A stretch of DNA of 61,841 nucleotides from Porphyromonas gulae DSM 15663 (GCF_000378065.1 NZ_KB899159.1:1-61841); one strand, 5' to 3'; positions 1-11,251 are shown, counted from the first letter of the stretch. Translations and numbers: made by a program. The notes: generated by a model not told the origin, from the sequence alone.

Positions 1-3
1 TGA

Positions 4-27
4 GGTCTATGGGTCAAATTGCAGGCT
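4..27 (+). repeat. Outer left terminal inverted repeat
   Basis: This 24-bp sequence, beginning GGTCTATGGGTC, is the exact reverse complement of 1331-1354. Confidence 0.85.
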
Positions 28-108
28 GCGCCCCCTCTCAAAACCTTTGTATATAAGGGCTAGAAGGCAATTGAACGGATTCAATACAAAATCGGCGATT
101 GAAAAGTC

Positions 109-130
109 TCTATAGGTCAAATTGCAGGCT
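109..130 (+). repeat. Inner left terminal inverted repeat
   Basis: This 22-bp copy of the outer repeat has one change (CTATAGG instead of CTATGGG). It pairs with 1290-1311 and lies about 70 bp before the transposase frame. Confidence 0.8.
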
Positions 131-199
131 GTAATATACTTACAAGGCCGATAAACACTTACCTTGAGGGCATTTCAAAAGCGATAAAGAGCCCTTACA

Positions 200-1147
200 A
201 TGAATAAAAAAGTGCCCCTGCTGTCAGTCTCTACAGACAAAGCGTAACGGCATCCGCCATGGTCGCCAACTCTACAAATGCACTCACTGTGGCTATCAAT
301 TTCGTACGACAAACAGAATCTCTCTTGACGAACTATGGGAGCGTTATTTGGAACACAAGCAAACAATCTCAGAGCTTGCAGCTTACTACCAAGTCAGTGC
401 ATCTACTATTAAACGACGCCTATCAGAAGTGCAGCAAGTTTGGGAACAGCCGCTTCTGGAGCAAGCAGGATTTGTGCATATCGATGCTACGTATTGGGGA
501 CGCGGTGCAGGTATTCTCTTAGCGATAGATCACCACACAGCTCGCCCTTTGTATCTTGAGTTCATCCGCAACGAGTGTGCTCAAGACTATAGACGAGCTT
601 TAGAAAGTATCTCCCGACGAGGTTATATTATTCGCGGTGTTGTGGTCGATGGCACCCGTACGCTCTTCTCTCTTTCGCTGAATATCCCTGTGCAGATGTG
701 CCAGTATCATATGCGGCAGATTATTTCTCGCCACTTAACCAAACGCCCAAAGTTTTGGCTTCAAGGGACTTACTGCTACTTATAGACAGCCTATCCAACC
801 AAACATACGAAGGGTTTAACCAAGCCTTTCAAGCATGGAAGAGCAAGTGGCATGACACCATTATGAGACGTTCCTTGCTCAAATCAGGCAAAAGTCGTTA
901 CCGACATCGTAAGCTGCGCTCCGCTATACATAGTATTGAGTTTTATCTCCCATACCTCTTCACTTACCAACAATCACAATGCATAGGGATGCCCAATACC
1001 AACAACAAAATAGAGGGGACGTTCTCCGCTCTCAAACGCAAGATAAACTGCCATAGTGGTATGTCTGCAGCTAATCGACAGCGGTTGATTTGTGGGTTTT
1101 TCTTGGCATGGAAAGCCTCTCTATGCAATGTAAAACAGGAGCCATAG
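200..1147 (+). pseudogene. Frameshifted IS256/IS1249-like transposase
   Basis: If repaired this would encode about 315 residues. A zinc ribbon (KCPCC at 210-224, then CTHC near 280) leads into a helix-turn-helix (about 366-420) and a DDE core: D in HIDATYW, D in VVVDGTR, E in NNKIEGTF. The reading frame is broken twice. The only nearby ATG (200) is out of frame with the zinc ribbon across a run of six A (206-211). Near 750-757, at a run of four T, the frame changes by -1 to the one that ends at 1147. Both breaks are at homopolymers, so they may be decay, sequencing error, or less likely programmed frameshifting. Family naming is by motif recognition only. Confidence 0.75.
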
Positions 1148-1289
1148 CATTGCTCCTGACTCCTGTTGCGACATTGCATCTCATCCCTTGTGGTCTATTC
1201 CTCATCGAGTTGCTCACCGGCAGTGATCGACCATGCTTCGAACAATCTTATAAAGATAGGAAGATAGCCCAACATACACCTAAAACAGT

Positions 1290-1311
1290 AGCCTGCAATT
1301 TGACCCATAGA
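1290..1311 (-). repeat. Inner right terminal inverted repeat
   Basis: Reverse complement of 109-130 with one mismatch. It is 19 bp inside the outer right repeat. Confidence 0.8.
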
Positions 1312-1330
1312 ACCACAACATGAAAATAAT

Positions 1331-1354
1331 AGCCTGCAATTTGACCCATAGACC
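1331..1354 (-). repeat. Outer right terminal inverted repeat
   Basis: Exact reverse complement of 4-27. Beyond it, 1355-1490 holds no feature I can support. Confidence 0.85.
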
Positions 1355-1490
1355 AAAATTGATAGCCGATTTTTCGTTACAGCAAACAAGATAATAAGGT
1401 CACTTGGGGGCGGGATGGTCATTCTCATATTGGCATAGACAGATTATATACAACAAATATGCCCTTACACATCACATATATACTTTGTTA

Positions 1491-1532
1491 GAAAAAAGAA
1501 AGCCGGGCTGCAGGTATTTCCTTACAGCCCGG
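1491..1532 (-). terminator. Rho-independent terminator of the thioredoxin-like cargo gene
   Basis: On the minus strand an 8-bp GC-rich stem (CCGGGCTG/CAGCCCGG, 1503-1510 with 1525-1532) is followed directly by CTTTCTTTTTTC. It lies about 75 bp beyond the stop codon at 1609. Confidence 0.8.
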
Positions 1533-1608
1533 GTCTTACTTATAGAATGGCTCAGATATCTCCACGGGTCCAAGTTTGGACACAAGCAGACAGTGAGATC
1601 CAATTTTT

Positions 1609-3447
1609 TTATTTCACAACAACTTTCTTAATGATCTTGCCCGTATTAGCTTCGATAGAAACTACGTATGTACCTGCTTGAAGGTTCTTGCCGGCATGCA
1701 TACGACCCTGCATATCAAATACGCGGAAAGATTGGTATTCACCTTCGATAAGAATATCGCCATTCACGGCATATACCTTCATGTTCTGATCCAAGACGTC
1801 GGAAATAGTAGACGCTACAGGGAAAGGATATTCACGACTACGATAGACCGAAGGATCTGCCGTATTCGTTTTTGCATGGTGAGCAAACACGATCACTTTC
1901 ATTTTGTCCGTCTTCCAATCGTTAGGAATATCATACTCCCACTCATAGGTAGCAGCAGAAGGCTCAACCTTTTGTCCATTTGCACCACCCAGCAAGCGAC
2001 GAAGCACGTGGTTGTGGATGTAGTTTGATCCGGCACCTGCTTGGTTCTGTGCTTTGATATTGTCTTCTGTGAGTGCTACGTTCAGATAGAGGTCGTTGCC
2101 ACCTGTGAATTGGGATGTTGTCGGAGCATTGACTTTGATCTTGAACTTACGTGTGTCTTTATCATATGAGATTTCAGATTCGATCTCAATGCCGGAAGCC
2201 AAATGCTCTTTTGCAAAATTTATCAAATTCTTTACGTTGGCAGCAGAAACACCATGTACCACCTTTCCGTTGACCTTATTCCGATTGACCATAAAGGCCG
2301 GAGCGAAAGTTCCTTGGCCTCCTCCGATTGAATACAGAGAGAGCAACTGAGTGCTTTCCGGAACGGTCAAGAAGTCTGTATTGAAGCCTGCGTGATGAGA
2401 AACCCAACTAACCTTAACTTCCTCGATCATACTGGTGATGACGTTATTAATCGTCGTAGCTCCTCCGGGGCAATAACCACACTTCTCTGTCGTAAACTGC
2501 TCCAACATCACTTCTTTCAAGGCCGGCTGAGGCTGTGGTTCCGGTTCGGGCTCCGGTTCGGGTTCTGGCTGACCAGCCACCATGTCTTTCTGCATAGCAT
2601 TGATGATGCCTTTCTTCGTGCTATTTGCAAAATGCAAAATAACTACTACATGGGAGTAGTCCGTGTTATAAGGAGCGAAATTAGGAGTAAAAGCTTTGGT
2701 CATACTGAATTTACCATCTGCATCCGGAGTAACTTTTTCTCCTTGAGCCGAAGTCAGCGGCTGCAAAATGGTATGGTCATGCTTAAAGTTTTTCCAGAAA
2801 GCTTGATATTCTGCAAATAATGCAGGATCTCCACCCACTTGAGAGGGAGAGGTTACATAATTGCTCTGGCTTTTCTTTGGAATGCTATCGCGAATCAAGT
2901 ATGAACTAATATAAACGTCTTGACCTGCAAGAGAAGAAGCCAATTCACCCTTGATATTCATTGTGAATTCGTCCCCATTCTTCGTCAAAGTAAAATCCAC
3001 CGTACCTGGAGCTTCTTGAGCCAAACGTTCTCTAATAGCTTTCAGGAGTTTCTCATCCCCATGATTAGGATTGAATGCTACAGAGTTGAATGTGGTCGTT
3101 TTTGTCCTGTCAATTACCGCATTAGGAAATCCGGTCACACCAAAAGCATTAGCCAAGGATCCTCCATATGAACCAACAAGAGGGAACTGTTGAGTAATGA
3201 AGTCACCATCGTGGACATAGCTGATAACCACACGGGCTTGTTCCTCGGGAGAAAGCTGTTTGTAAGCTTTTTCCACAAAGAATTTGCCAAGTGGACACCA
3301 ACCACACCATTCGCCGGTGAAAACCTCCATAACAGCAGTACGAGGATACGCATCGGCACGTTTGCTCTGTGCTTTCTGCGCAAATGCGCTCAGCCCCAGA
3401 AACGATAATCCTACGGCGATAAGCGCTAAACGAGAAAAGATTTTCAT
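1609..3447 (-). CDS. T9SS-secreted protein with two thioredoxin/Omp28-like domains
   Basis: This 612-residue protein has a signal peptide (1-24, cut after AFAQ). Two related thioredoxin-like domains each start with a redox motif: WCGWC at C48/C51 and KCGYC at C323/C326. A Pro-Glu-Pro linker (about 293-308) joins them. The end (about 545-612) is a T9SS sorting domain, with VFDMQGR then GTYVVSIEA and a basic KIIKKVVVK tail, so it should cross the outer membrane through T9SS and be surface-attached. The build resembles a doubled version of the P. gingivalis haem-binding thioredoxin HBP35 and the Omp28-related family; identity with HBP35 is not claimed, since that protein is much shorter. The exact redox role is unknown. 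It is a single-gene unit with its own terminator. Confidence 0.8.
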   Translation of the reverse strand: MKIFSRLALIAVGLSFLGLSAFAQKAQSKRADAYPRTAVMEVFTGEWCGWCPLGKFFVEKAYKQLSPEEQARVVISYVHDGDFITQQFPLVGSYGGSLANAFGVTGFPNAVIDRTKTTTFNSVAFNPNHGDEKLLKAIRERLAQEAPGTVDFTLTKNGDEFTMNIKGELASSLAGQDVYISSYLIRDSIPKKSQSNYVTSPSQVGGDPALFAEYQAFWKNFKHDHTILQPLTSAQGEKVTPDADGKFSMTKAFTPNFAPYNTDYSHVVVILHFANSTKKGIINAMQKDMVAGQPEPEPEPEPEPQPQPALKEVMLEQFTTEKCGYCPGGATTINNVITSMIEEVKVSWVSHHAGFNTDFLTVPESTQLLSLYSIGGGQGTFAPAFMVNRNKVNGKVVHGVSAANVKNLINFAKEHLASGIEIESEISYDKDTRKFKIKVNAPTTSQFTGGNDLYLNVALTEDNIKAQNQAGAGSNYIHNHVLRRLLGGANGQKVEPSAATYEWEYDIPNDWKTDKMKVIVFAHHAKTNTADPSVYRSREYPFPVASTISDVLDQNMKVYAVNGDILIEGEYQSFRVFDMQGRMHAGKNLQAGTYVVSIEANTGKIIKKVVVK

Positions 3448-3547
3448 GTTCGTATATCTTTTATTAGTGAAACAATTTGTTTGATTTTCTCTATTTCGGG
3501 CACCAAAATACGACAGATGGATGAGATATGCAAATACTTTGCTGCTA

Positions 3548-5347
<1,800 letters not shown>

Positions 5348-5371
5348 TTTCTTTTTCTAAATAATTGGGGG

Positions 5372-5379
5372 CAAAGGTA
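5372..5379 (-). promoter_or_regulatory. Promoter -7 element of typA
   Basis: On the minus strand the sequence is TACCTTTG, matching the Bacteroidetes -7 consensus TAnnTTTG, 24 bp before the typA start. No TTG is found at the usual 19-21 bp upstream, so the promoter is only half supported. Confidence 0.5.
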
Positions 5380-5436
5380 GTAAAACAGGCTGTTTTTCGG
5401 AACGGATGTAAAAGCTAAGGCACTATAATACCACCA

Positions 5437-5478
5437 ATAAAAAGGAGGCTGCGTCGAAAAAGGACTCGACACAGCCTC
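5437..5478 (-). terminator. Terminator after ahpF
   Basis: On the minus strand a stem with GAGGCTG and GTCGA paired segments (5445-5457 with 5466-5478, one internal mismatch) is followed by TTTTTATT. It lies about 45 bp beyond the ahpF stop. Confidence 0.8.
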
Positions 5479-5523
5479 TTCTTAATAGTAGTTGTGAATA
5501 ATACGAGGGCCTCCCGAGCGGGA

Positions 5524-7071
5524 TCAGCCACGTATGCGATCCTCAAAAGCTGAGAGGGCTGCTTTCGCTCCTTCGCCCATGGCAATGACGATCTGTTTGT
5601 AGGGCACAGTAGTACAGTCACCTGCAGCATATATACCGGGCGTATTGGTGCGGCAGGAAGTATCGATGAGCACTTCGCCTCGGCTGTTTGTTTCTACCAA
5701 ATCCTTCACAAGGGCTGTATTGGCGGCAAGACCGATCTGTACGAATACGCCACTGAGTGCAATTTGCTTTTCTTCACCCGTATTGCGATCGGTAAGCAGT
5801 ATTCCCTCCACTTTCTGTCCGTTGCCCATGATTTCTTTGGTAGCAGTACTGAGGAGGATGTCGATATTGGCCGTTTCACGTGCTTTCTTTTGAAGCACTT
5901 CATCAGCCTTGAGTACATCCAGAAACTCCACTACGGTCACATGTTCGCATATACCGGCCAAATCGATGGCAGCTTCCAGACCGGAGTTGCCTCCACCGAC
6001 CACGGCCACGCGTTTGCCTTTGAAGAAAGGCCCATCGCAGTGAGCGCAGTAAGCTACACCATTACCCGTATATTCTTTCTCCCCGGGCACACCGAGCTTG
6101 CGCCATGAAGCACCCGTAGCCATGATAAGAGCCGGAGCCGTGAAGACTTCTCCGGAAGTCACTTCCACACGGGATATACCTTCTTCTTGTGTGATGGACG
6201 ACACGGTTCGCGCCTCGAAGAGGGAGATCGTATTGGCCTTGATATGAGAATTGAGGTTAGATGCGAGTTCCGATCCTGTGGTGTAAGGCACGGAAATCAG
6301 ATTCTCGATTCCTACCGTTTCGTTTACTTGTCCGCCTACCCGTTCGGCTACTATGGCTACCTTCAGCCCCTTACGAGCAGAATAGATGGCTGCAGCCGAT
6401 CCGGCCGGGCCACCGCCCACGACAAGGAGGTCGAAAGGCCGTGGTGTCTTATCTGCCGACTCGGCCGGGACAGAGCCATATTTGGCTTCTATCTTGTTGA
6501 GCAGGGCGGCCATGTCGCCACGCCCCACATGGATCACTTCATCTCCGGCCATAACCGTCGGAACGGAAGCGATGCCCAGCGACTCTACTTCGTCCGGGAA
6601 GAAAGAACCATCGACCATAGTGTGACTGATGGCCGGATTGAGAATGGCAATCATATTGAGGGTCTGCACCACATCAGGACAATTCGTGCAGGAGAGGGAG
6701 ACATAGGTTTTCAGCTCTATCGGCCCATTGATACGGCGGATTCTATCCTGTACTCCTTCATCGGGGATATTCCTTCCGATACCATCATTGTTCAGAATCG
6801 CAAGAAGCAATGAGGTAAATTCATGGCCTCCCGGAATACCACGGAAACCGATGCCGCTATCTGCTCCGTCTACGAGCAGATCGATACGAAAACCATCTGC
6901 TGCATTGTATTCCGCACGAACGTGATCCGAAACGGATGCAAGCCCATCGAGCATTTCCTTCGCCTCGTTGTAGGAAGGATGGGACGCATGAGCGTTGAGT
7001 CGTAATGTATAGGACTTTTTCAGTTGGGCAAAATAAGAACCCACTTGGGCAAGAGTATCTTTATCAAGCAT
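5524..7071 (-). CDS. ahpF: Alkyl hydroperoxide reductase subunit F (NADH:peroxiredoxin reductase)
   Basis: This 515-residue flavoprotein re-reduces AhpC with NADH in the cytoplasm. The N-terminal double thioredoxin-fold domain has the C128-x-x-C131 pair (SCTNCPD). An FAD-binding VVGGGPAG follows near 217, the thioredoxin-reductase-type CAHC pair (C342/C345), an NAD-binding VVGGGNSG just after, and the closing FAD motif YAAGDCT. All electron-transfer cysteines are present and the length is normal. It lies downstream of ahpC on the same strand, separated by 166 bp that hold a terminator-like hairpin, so it probably depends on read-through from the ahpC promoter. Confidence 0.95.
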   Translation of the reverse strand: MLDKDTLAQVGSYFAQLKKSYTLRLNAHASHPSYNEAKEMLDGLASVSDHVRAEYNAADGFRIDLLVDGADSGIGFRGIPGGHEFTSLLLAILNNDGIGRNIPDEGVQDRIRRINGPIELKTYVSLSCTNCPDVVQTLNMIAILNPAISHTMVDGSFFPDEVESLGIASVPTVMAGDEVIHVGRGDMAALLNKIEAKYGSVPAESADKTPRPFDLLVVGGGPAGSAAAIYSARKGLKVAIVAERVGGQVNETVGIENLISVPYTTGSELASNLNSHIKANTISLFEARTVSSITQEEGISRVEVTSGEVFTAPALIMATGASWRKLGVPGEKEYTGNGVAYCAHCDGPFFKGKRVAVVGGGNSGLEAAIDLAGICEHVTVVEFLDVLKADEVLQKKARETANIDILLSTATKEIMGNGQKVEGILLTDRNTGEEKQIALSGVFVQIGLAANTALVKDLVETNSRGEVLIDTSCRTNTPGIYAAGDCTTVPYKQIVIAMGEGAKAALSAFEDRIRG

Positions 7072-7165
7072 AGTCGTTAGGATAATGATTAAAAAGGGAT
7101 TTTTGTCAAGAGTTCCAATTCTCTCACTGTATTCAGAGGAAGAGCATAGAGAACTCTCTCGTACC

Positions 7166-7221
7166 TTAAAGAAAGAGGGTGTGTTGTGATCACCTCGTTT
7201 CGCGATTCCGACACACCCTCT
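7166..7221 (-). terminator. Partial terminator/attenuator between ahpC and ahpF
   Basis: An 11-bp perfect stem (7174-7184 with 7211-7221; AGAGGGTGTGT/ACACACCCTCT) is followed on the minus strand by TTCTTTAA, a weak T-tract. It lies 17 bp after the ahpC stop and about 100 bp before the ahpF start. It probably protects ahpC mRNA or lowers ahpF output. Confidence 0.65.
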
Positions 7222-7237
7222 CTCCTCGGTTTACTGC

Positions 7238-7804
7238 TTAGATCTTACCAACGAGATCAATGCTCGGCTTCAGTGTCTGCTGACCTTCACGCCACTTGGC
7301 CGGACATACCTGGCCATCGTGAGCAGCTACGTACTGTGCAGCCTTGATCTTGCGGAGGATCTCTTCTGCATCACGGCCTACGCTGTTGTCGTTCAGCTCT
7401 ACGATTTTGATAATGCCTTCGGGGTTGATCACGAAAGAGCCACGGTAAGCCATGTGAACATCATCGATCAGGATACCCAGATCGCGAGTGAGTGCACCGG
7501 AGGGATCGGCCAACATGGGATACTGTACCTTCTTGATCGCAGGAGAAGCGTCGGCCCATGCCTTGTGTACAAAATGGGTATCGCAGCTGCAAGAGTAAAC
7601 CTCTACTCCGAGTTGCTTGAATTCTTCATATTTATTGGCCAAGTCTTCCAATTCCGTCGGGCATACAAATGTAAAGTCACCGGGGTAGAAAACGACCAAT
7701 GACCACTTGCCTTTCAGGTCTTCGTTGGTGATTACTTTGAATTCGCCATTGTGATAGGCATTGAGTTTGAACTCGGGGAAAACTGTGTTCAGGATAGGAG
7801 TCAT
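7238..7804 (-). CDS. ahpC: Alkyl hydroperoxide reductase subunit C (peroxiredoxin)
   Basis: This 188-residue typical 2-Cys peroxiredoxin reduces H2O2 and organic peroxides and is recycled by AhpF. The peroxidatic cysteine is C48 in the DFTFVCPTE motif and the resolving cysteine is C167 in GQVCPAKW. The start at 7804 gives the family N-terminus MTPILNTVF; a longer frame upstream (to 7882) runs through the promoter and is rejected. A good promoter lies 47 bp upstream. In Bacteroidales ahpCF is commonly under OxyR, but I cannot identify a clear OxyR operator here. Confidence 0.97.
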   Translation of the reverse strand: MTPILNTVFPEFKLNAYHNGEFKVITNEDLKGKWSLVVFYPGDFTFVCPTELEDLANKYEEFKQLGVEVYSCSCDTHFVHKAWADASPAIKKVQYPMLADPSGALTRDLGILIDDVHMAYRGSFVINPEGIIKIVELNDNSVGRDAEEILRKIKAAQYVAAHDGQVCPAKWREGQQTLKPSIDLVGKI

Positions 7805-7851
7805 AATGCTTCTGTTTTTAGTTTGTTTAGTATGAACGTTTGTTTCTGGTG

Positions 7852-7882
7852 CAAAGCTATGTGTACTATCTTTCGTCCGCAA
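7852..7882 (-). promoter_or_regulatory. Promoter of ahpC
   Basis: On the minus strand: TTG (7880-7882), 20-bp spacer, TAGCTTTG (7852-7859). This fits the Bacteroidetes consensus and sets the transcription start inside the longer open frame, which fixes the ahpC start at 7804. Confidence 0.7.
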
Positions 7883-7930
7883 CAGCCTCGATATATCGGA
7901 TCATTGACCACATCTATATAGGTACAGTCA

Positions 7931-7965
7931 AAAGCAAAAAAGTCGCCTTTTACCGGCGACTTTTT
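7931..7965 (-). terminator. Terminator of the guaA-panB-TRIC unit
   Basis: A stem of about 11 bp (7936-7947 with 7955-7965, core GTCGCC/GGCGAC) is flanked by A-runs on one side and T-runs on the other, so it could work both ways. On the minus strand it follows the TRIC gene by about 120 bp and ends in TTTTTTGC. Confidence 0.75.
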
Positions 7966-8088
7966 CCGTCTGCATATGAAGCCCAACGCGATAAAGAGAG
8001 AGCAGAAGATCACTCCGCAGCTATCGTAATAAGGTGACAGTCAAAAAGGAGATGCCTCCAAAAGGAAAAATTCTGTCTTGGGGACAAC

Positions 8089-8721
8089 TTATACAGCTCC
8101 GCGGAAAGTGGGGATACTGATATGGTATTTCACCGAGACGAACCGCACTGCTACGACAATAAAGGCTGCTATGAACTGTATCATTTCGATCGGAAGAGTC
8201 GTGTACATGAGCCCCACATAGACCGCCCCTCCGATCAGGCATGCCATGGCATATATATCCTTGCGGAAGATAAGCGGTGTCTGATTGATCAGAATGTCCC
8301 GGATCATACCACCAAACGACCCTGTGATCGTACCCATCGCAATGGCCAGCCACCAGGCATAACCACACTCGAAAGTCTTGGCAACACCGACTATGGTAAA
8401 TAGGCCTATACCCACAGTATCGAAAATGAAGACCGTATGATTCAACCGCACCACATACTTCCGAAAGACAATCGTGAAGATGAGAGCGAGCATAGAGATG
8501 AAAAGGTAGGAAGGCTGGAGCATCCAAAACGGCGGCACATTAAGCAGAATGTCGCGCACCGTACCACCACCAACGGCTGTAACCACACCGACCACATAGG
8601 CTCCGAACCAATCGAAGCGCCGGGCAGCAGCCAAACGAATACCACTGATCGCAAAAGCAAAGGTGCCCAGATAGTCGCACCAAGTGATAAATTCGGTAAG
8701 ACCTTGCTCTATTCCATGCAT
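8089..8721 (-). CDS. TRIC-type trimeric cation channel (UPF0126/YicG family)
   Basis: This 210-residue inner-membrane protein has about seven hydrophobic segments. It carries the duplicated signature of the family: GGGTVRDILLN near 51-61 and GGMIRDILIN near 136-145. Bacterial TRIC homologues form trimeric cation-permeable channels, and some family members have been linked to glycine uptake; the substrate cannot be read here. It begins 51 bp after the panB stop and is probably the last gene of the guaA-panB transcript, since a terminator follows. Confidence 0.85.
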   Translation of the reverse strand: MHGIEQGLTEFITWCDYLGTFAFAISGIRLAAARRFDWFGAYVVGVVTAVGGGTVRDILLNVPPFWMLQPSYLFISMLALIFTIVFRKYVVRLNHTVFIFDTVGIGLFTIVGVAKTFECGYAWWLAIAMGTITGSFGGMIRDILINQTPLIFRKDIYAMACLIGGAVYVGLMYTTLPIEMIQFIAAFIVVAVRFVSVKYHISIPTFRGAV

Positions 8722-8772
8722 AGTCGATCGCTGATAATCGCAGGAAAATCGTAAGCGTCAGGGAGAACAGGA

Positions 8773-9594
8773 TCAGTACTGCTCATCCTTATTGGGGAAA
8801 TCCATGCTCTTCACATCGGCGATATAATGCTTGAGTGCCCGATCTATCTCGTTGGCCAGATTGGCATAACGGCGCAGAAAACGGGGACTGAACCCCTCCG
8901 TGATACCGAGCATGTCGTGCATCACCAGCACCTGACCGTCCACACCACCTCCGGCACCAATGCCGATAACAGGAATGCTCAGCTCCGAAGCCACACGTGT
9001 AGCCAATTCGGCGGGTATTTTTTCGAGGACGAGAGCGAAGCATCCGAGTTCTTCCAAGAGGTGAGCATCCTGAAGCAGCTTCTCGGCTTCGGCCTCTTCC
9101 TTAGCGCGGACATTGTAGGTGCCAAACTTATTGATGCTCTGAGGCATCAGTCCAAGGTGCCCCATGATCGGAATACCGGCCGACAGGATTCGCACAATGG
9201 ACTCGCGCACTTCTTCTCCCCCTTCGAGTTTGATACAGTCGGCATGTGTCTCTTTCATCACACGGATGGCCGAGCACAAGGCTTCTTTGGAGTTGCCCTG
9301 ATAGGATCCGAAAGGAAGATCTACGACCACAAGAGCACGCTTGACGGCTTTGACCACAGATTTGCCGTGGTAGATCATCTGATCGAGAGTGATAGGTAGG
9401 GTGGTGACATTGCCGGCCATAACGTTCGAAGCCGAATCACCTACAAGAATGACATCCATACCGGCCTCATCGACCAGCTTAGCCATAGAGTAGTCATAGG
9501 CTGTGAGCATGGAGATTTTCTCCCCACGGCTCTTCATCTCGATGAGGCGATGTGTAGTTACCTTACGAGTATCTTCCAGTTGGTACGTGGACAT
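8773..9594 (-). CDS. panB: 3-methyl-2-oxobutanoate hydroxymethyltransferase
   Basis: This 273-residue enzyme makes ketopantoate from 2-oxoisovalerate and 5,10-methylenetetrahydrofolate, the first step of pantothenate and CoA synthesis. Visible hallmarks are LTAYDYSMA, the metal-binding VGDSA (D53), GHLGLMPQS, a KLEGGEE segment and the catalytic-Glu region VLEKIP, then [16 protein letters not shown]. Length is normal. It starts 71 bp after the guaA stop on the same strand. The rest of the pantothenate pathway is not in the window. Confidence 0.95.
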   Translation of the reverse strand: MSTYQLEDTRKVTTHRLIEMKSRGEKISMLTAYDYSMAKLVDEAGMDVILVGDSASNVMAGNVTTLPITLDQMIYHGKSVVKAVKRALVVVDLPFGSYQGNSKEALCSAIRVMKETHADCIKLEGGEEVRESIVRILSAGIPIMGHLGLMPQSINKFGTYNVRAKEEAEAEKLLQDAHLLEELGCFALVLEKIPAELATRVASELSIPVIGIGAGGGVDGQVLVMHDMLGITEGFSPRFLRRYANLANEIDRALKHYIADVKSMDFPNKDEQY

Positions 9595-9665
9595 GAAAGC
9601 AGTTTTTATAATAGTGAATAGGATCGGTGGTCACTGTACAGATTTGTGTACGGGCACTGACATTA

Positions 9666-11186
9666 TTATTCCCATTCGATCGTGCTGGGGGGTTTGGAGG
9701 AGATGTCGTAGACTACGCGGTTTACGCCACGCACTTTGTTGATTATTTCGTTCGACACCTTGGCCAGAAAATCATACGGCAAATGCACCCAATCGGCACT
9801 CATGGCATCCAAAGAAGTCACGGCACGCAGTGCCACGGTGTATTCGTAGGTACGCTCGTCGCCCATTACGCCTACGGATCGTACCGGTAGCAGGATGGCT
9901 CCGGCCTGCCACACCTGATCATACAGCCCCCACTCGTGCATAAGGCTCATATAGATGTCATCAGCGTTCTGCAAGATAGCGGCTTTCTCTTCCGTGATCT
10001 CTCCGAGGATACGGATGCCAAGACCGGGACCGGGGAAAGGATGGCGATGGATCAGGTGCGGCATCATGCCAAGCTCGAGACCCACGCGACGCACTTCGTC
10101 CTTGAAGAGGGTACGGAGCGGTTCCACGAGGCGGAGATTCATCCGCTCGGGCAGTCCTCCCACATTGTGGTGGCTCTTGATCACCATACCGGTGATACTC
10201 AGACTTTCAATGACATCGGGATAGATCGTGCCCTGAGCAAGCCATTTAATATCTTTCAGCTTTCGGGCTTCTTCGTCGAACACTTCGATGAAACCACGAC
10301 CGATAATCTTCCGTTTTTGCTCGGGATCGGTAACGCCTTTAAGGGCTGCAAAGAATTTTTCTTTTGCATTCACCCCGATTACATTGAGACCCAAGTGCTC
10401 GTAGTCCTGAAGTACGCGCTCGAATTCGCCCTTACGCAGCAAGCCGTGATCGACGAATATACAAGTCAGGTTACGACCGATGGCTTTGTTCAACAGCACT
10501 GCCACCACCGAACTGTCCACACCTCCGGAGAGTGCCAGGATCACCTTGTCATCGCCCAACTGCTTGCGTAGCTCCTGCACGGTGGTCTCGATAAACGAAG
10601 CCGGCGTCCAGTCGCGCTTCATACTGCAGATGTCGAGGAAATTGCCAAGCAGTTTGGCACCTTCCTCTGAGTGGTAGATCTCAGGGTGGAACTGTACGCC
10701 CCACGTTTTCTCCCCTCGGATGCGGAATGCAGCATTAGGCACATCCTCTGTACCTGCTATGACCTCGAATCCTTCAGGCAATGACGTAATCGTATCGCCG
10801 TGGGACATCCACACCGTAGTGCCGGATTGCAGGCCAGTCAGCAGTGCATCATCAGGCTGCCGGAGGGTCAGATGTGTTCGCCCGTATTCGCGACTATCGC
10901 ACGGCTCTACTTTGCCACCGGCTTGATGGACAAGGCTCTGTGCTCCGTAGCAGATACCCAAGAGAGGCAATTTGCCTCGCAATTCGCTCAGTTCGACACG
11001 GAAGGCTTTGCTGTCATACACGGAATAAGGACTCCCCGACAGGATGATGCCTCGCACTCCTGAGAGGTCTTCCGGCAGTTTGTTGTAGGGATAAACCTCG
11101 CAGTAGGTGTTCAGCTCGCGAATTCGTCTGGCGATGAGCTGCGTAGTTTGGGAACCGAAGTCCAGAATAATGAGCTTTTCCAGCAT
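9666..11186 (-). CDS. guaA: GMP synthase (glutamine-hydrolysing)
   Basis: This 506-residue two-domain enzyme converts XMP to GMP. The N-terminal class I glutamine amidotransferase has the nucleophile C79 in GICYGAQ and the QFHPE histidine-glutamate pair. The C-terminal synthetase has the PP-loop LSGGVDSSV and ends with the family's IEWE tail. The start at 11186 gives [13 protein letters not shown]; the longer open frame to 11330 passes through a promoter and is rejected. It heads the guaA-panB-TRIC run. Confidence 0.96.
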   Translation of the reverse strand: MLEKLIILDFGSQTTQLIARRIRELNTYCEVYPYNKLPEDLSGVRGIILSGSPYSVYDSKAFRVELSELRGKLPLLGICYGAQSLVHQAGGKVEPCDSREYGRTHLTLRQPDDALLTGLQSGTTVWMSHGDTITSLPEGFEVIAGTEDVPNAAFRIRGEKTWGVQFHPEIYHSEEGAKLLGNFLDICSMKRDWTPASFIETTVQELRKQLGDDKVILALSGGVDSSVVAVLLNKAIGRNLTCIFVDHGLLRKGEFERVLQDYEHLGLNVIGVNAKEKFFAALKGVTDPEQKRKIIGRGFIEVFDEEARKLKDIKWLAQGTIYPDVIESLSITGMVIKSHHNVGGLPERMNLRLVEPLRTLFKDEVRRVGLELGMMPHLIHRHPFPGPGLGIRILGEITEEKAAILQNADDIYMSLMHEWGLYDQVWQAGAILLPVRSVGVMGDERTYEYTVALRAVTSLDAMSADWVHLPYDFLAKVSNEIINKVRGVNRVVYDISSKPPSTIEWE

Positions 11187-11219
11187 GGAGAAAACAGTCT
11201 TTATAATTGTATTGCAGCG

Positions 11220-11251
11220 CAAAGGTATATGAAACGCCTTAATCCCACCAA
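11220..11251 (-). promoter_or_regulatory. Promoter of guaA
   Basis: On the minus strand: TTG (11249-11251), 21-bp spacer, TACCTTTG (11220-11227). It lies 33 bp upstream of the guaA start. Confidence 0.7.

Larger units (their letters stand above)
4..1354 (+). mobile_element. IS256-type (IS1249-like) insertion sequence, degenerate
   Basis: The element is bounded by a perfect 24-bp inverted repeat (4-27 against 1331-1354) and holds one DDE-type transposase reading frame with a zinc ribbon in front. A second, inner inverted-repeat pair lies at 109-130 and 1290-1311 with the same sequence apart from one base, so the true IS could be the inner 1.2 kb and the outer copies an added or related repeat. 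Only three bases of left flank are in the window, so a target duplication cannot be checked. Family assignment rests on the transposase layout (zinc ribbon, helix-turn-helix, D-D-E with an N-K-I-E-G motif). Both frameshifts suggest it no longer moves by itself. Confidence 0.8.

Noticed and set aside
1355-1490. Further IS remnants between the insertion sequence and the first terminator
   Set aside because: No repeat, frame or hairpin could be recognised.
7805-7882. N-terminal extension of ahpC (26 codons)
   Set aside because: It runs through the ahpC promoter -7 element and is absent from the conserved AhpC N-terminus.
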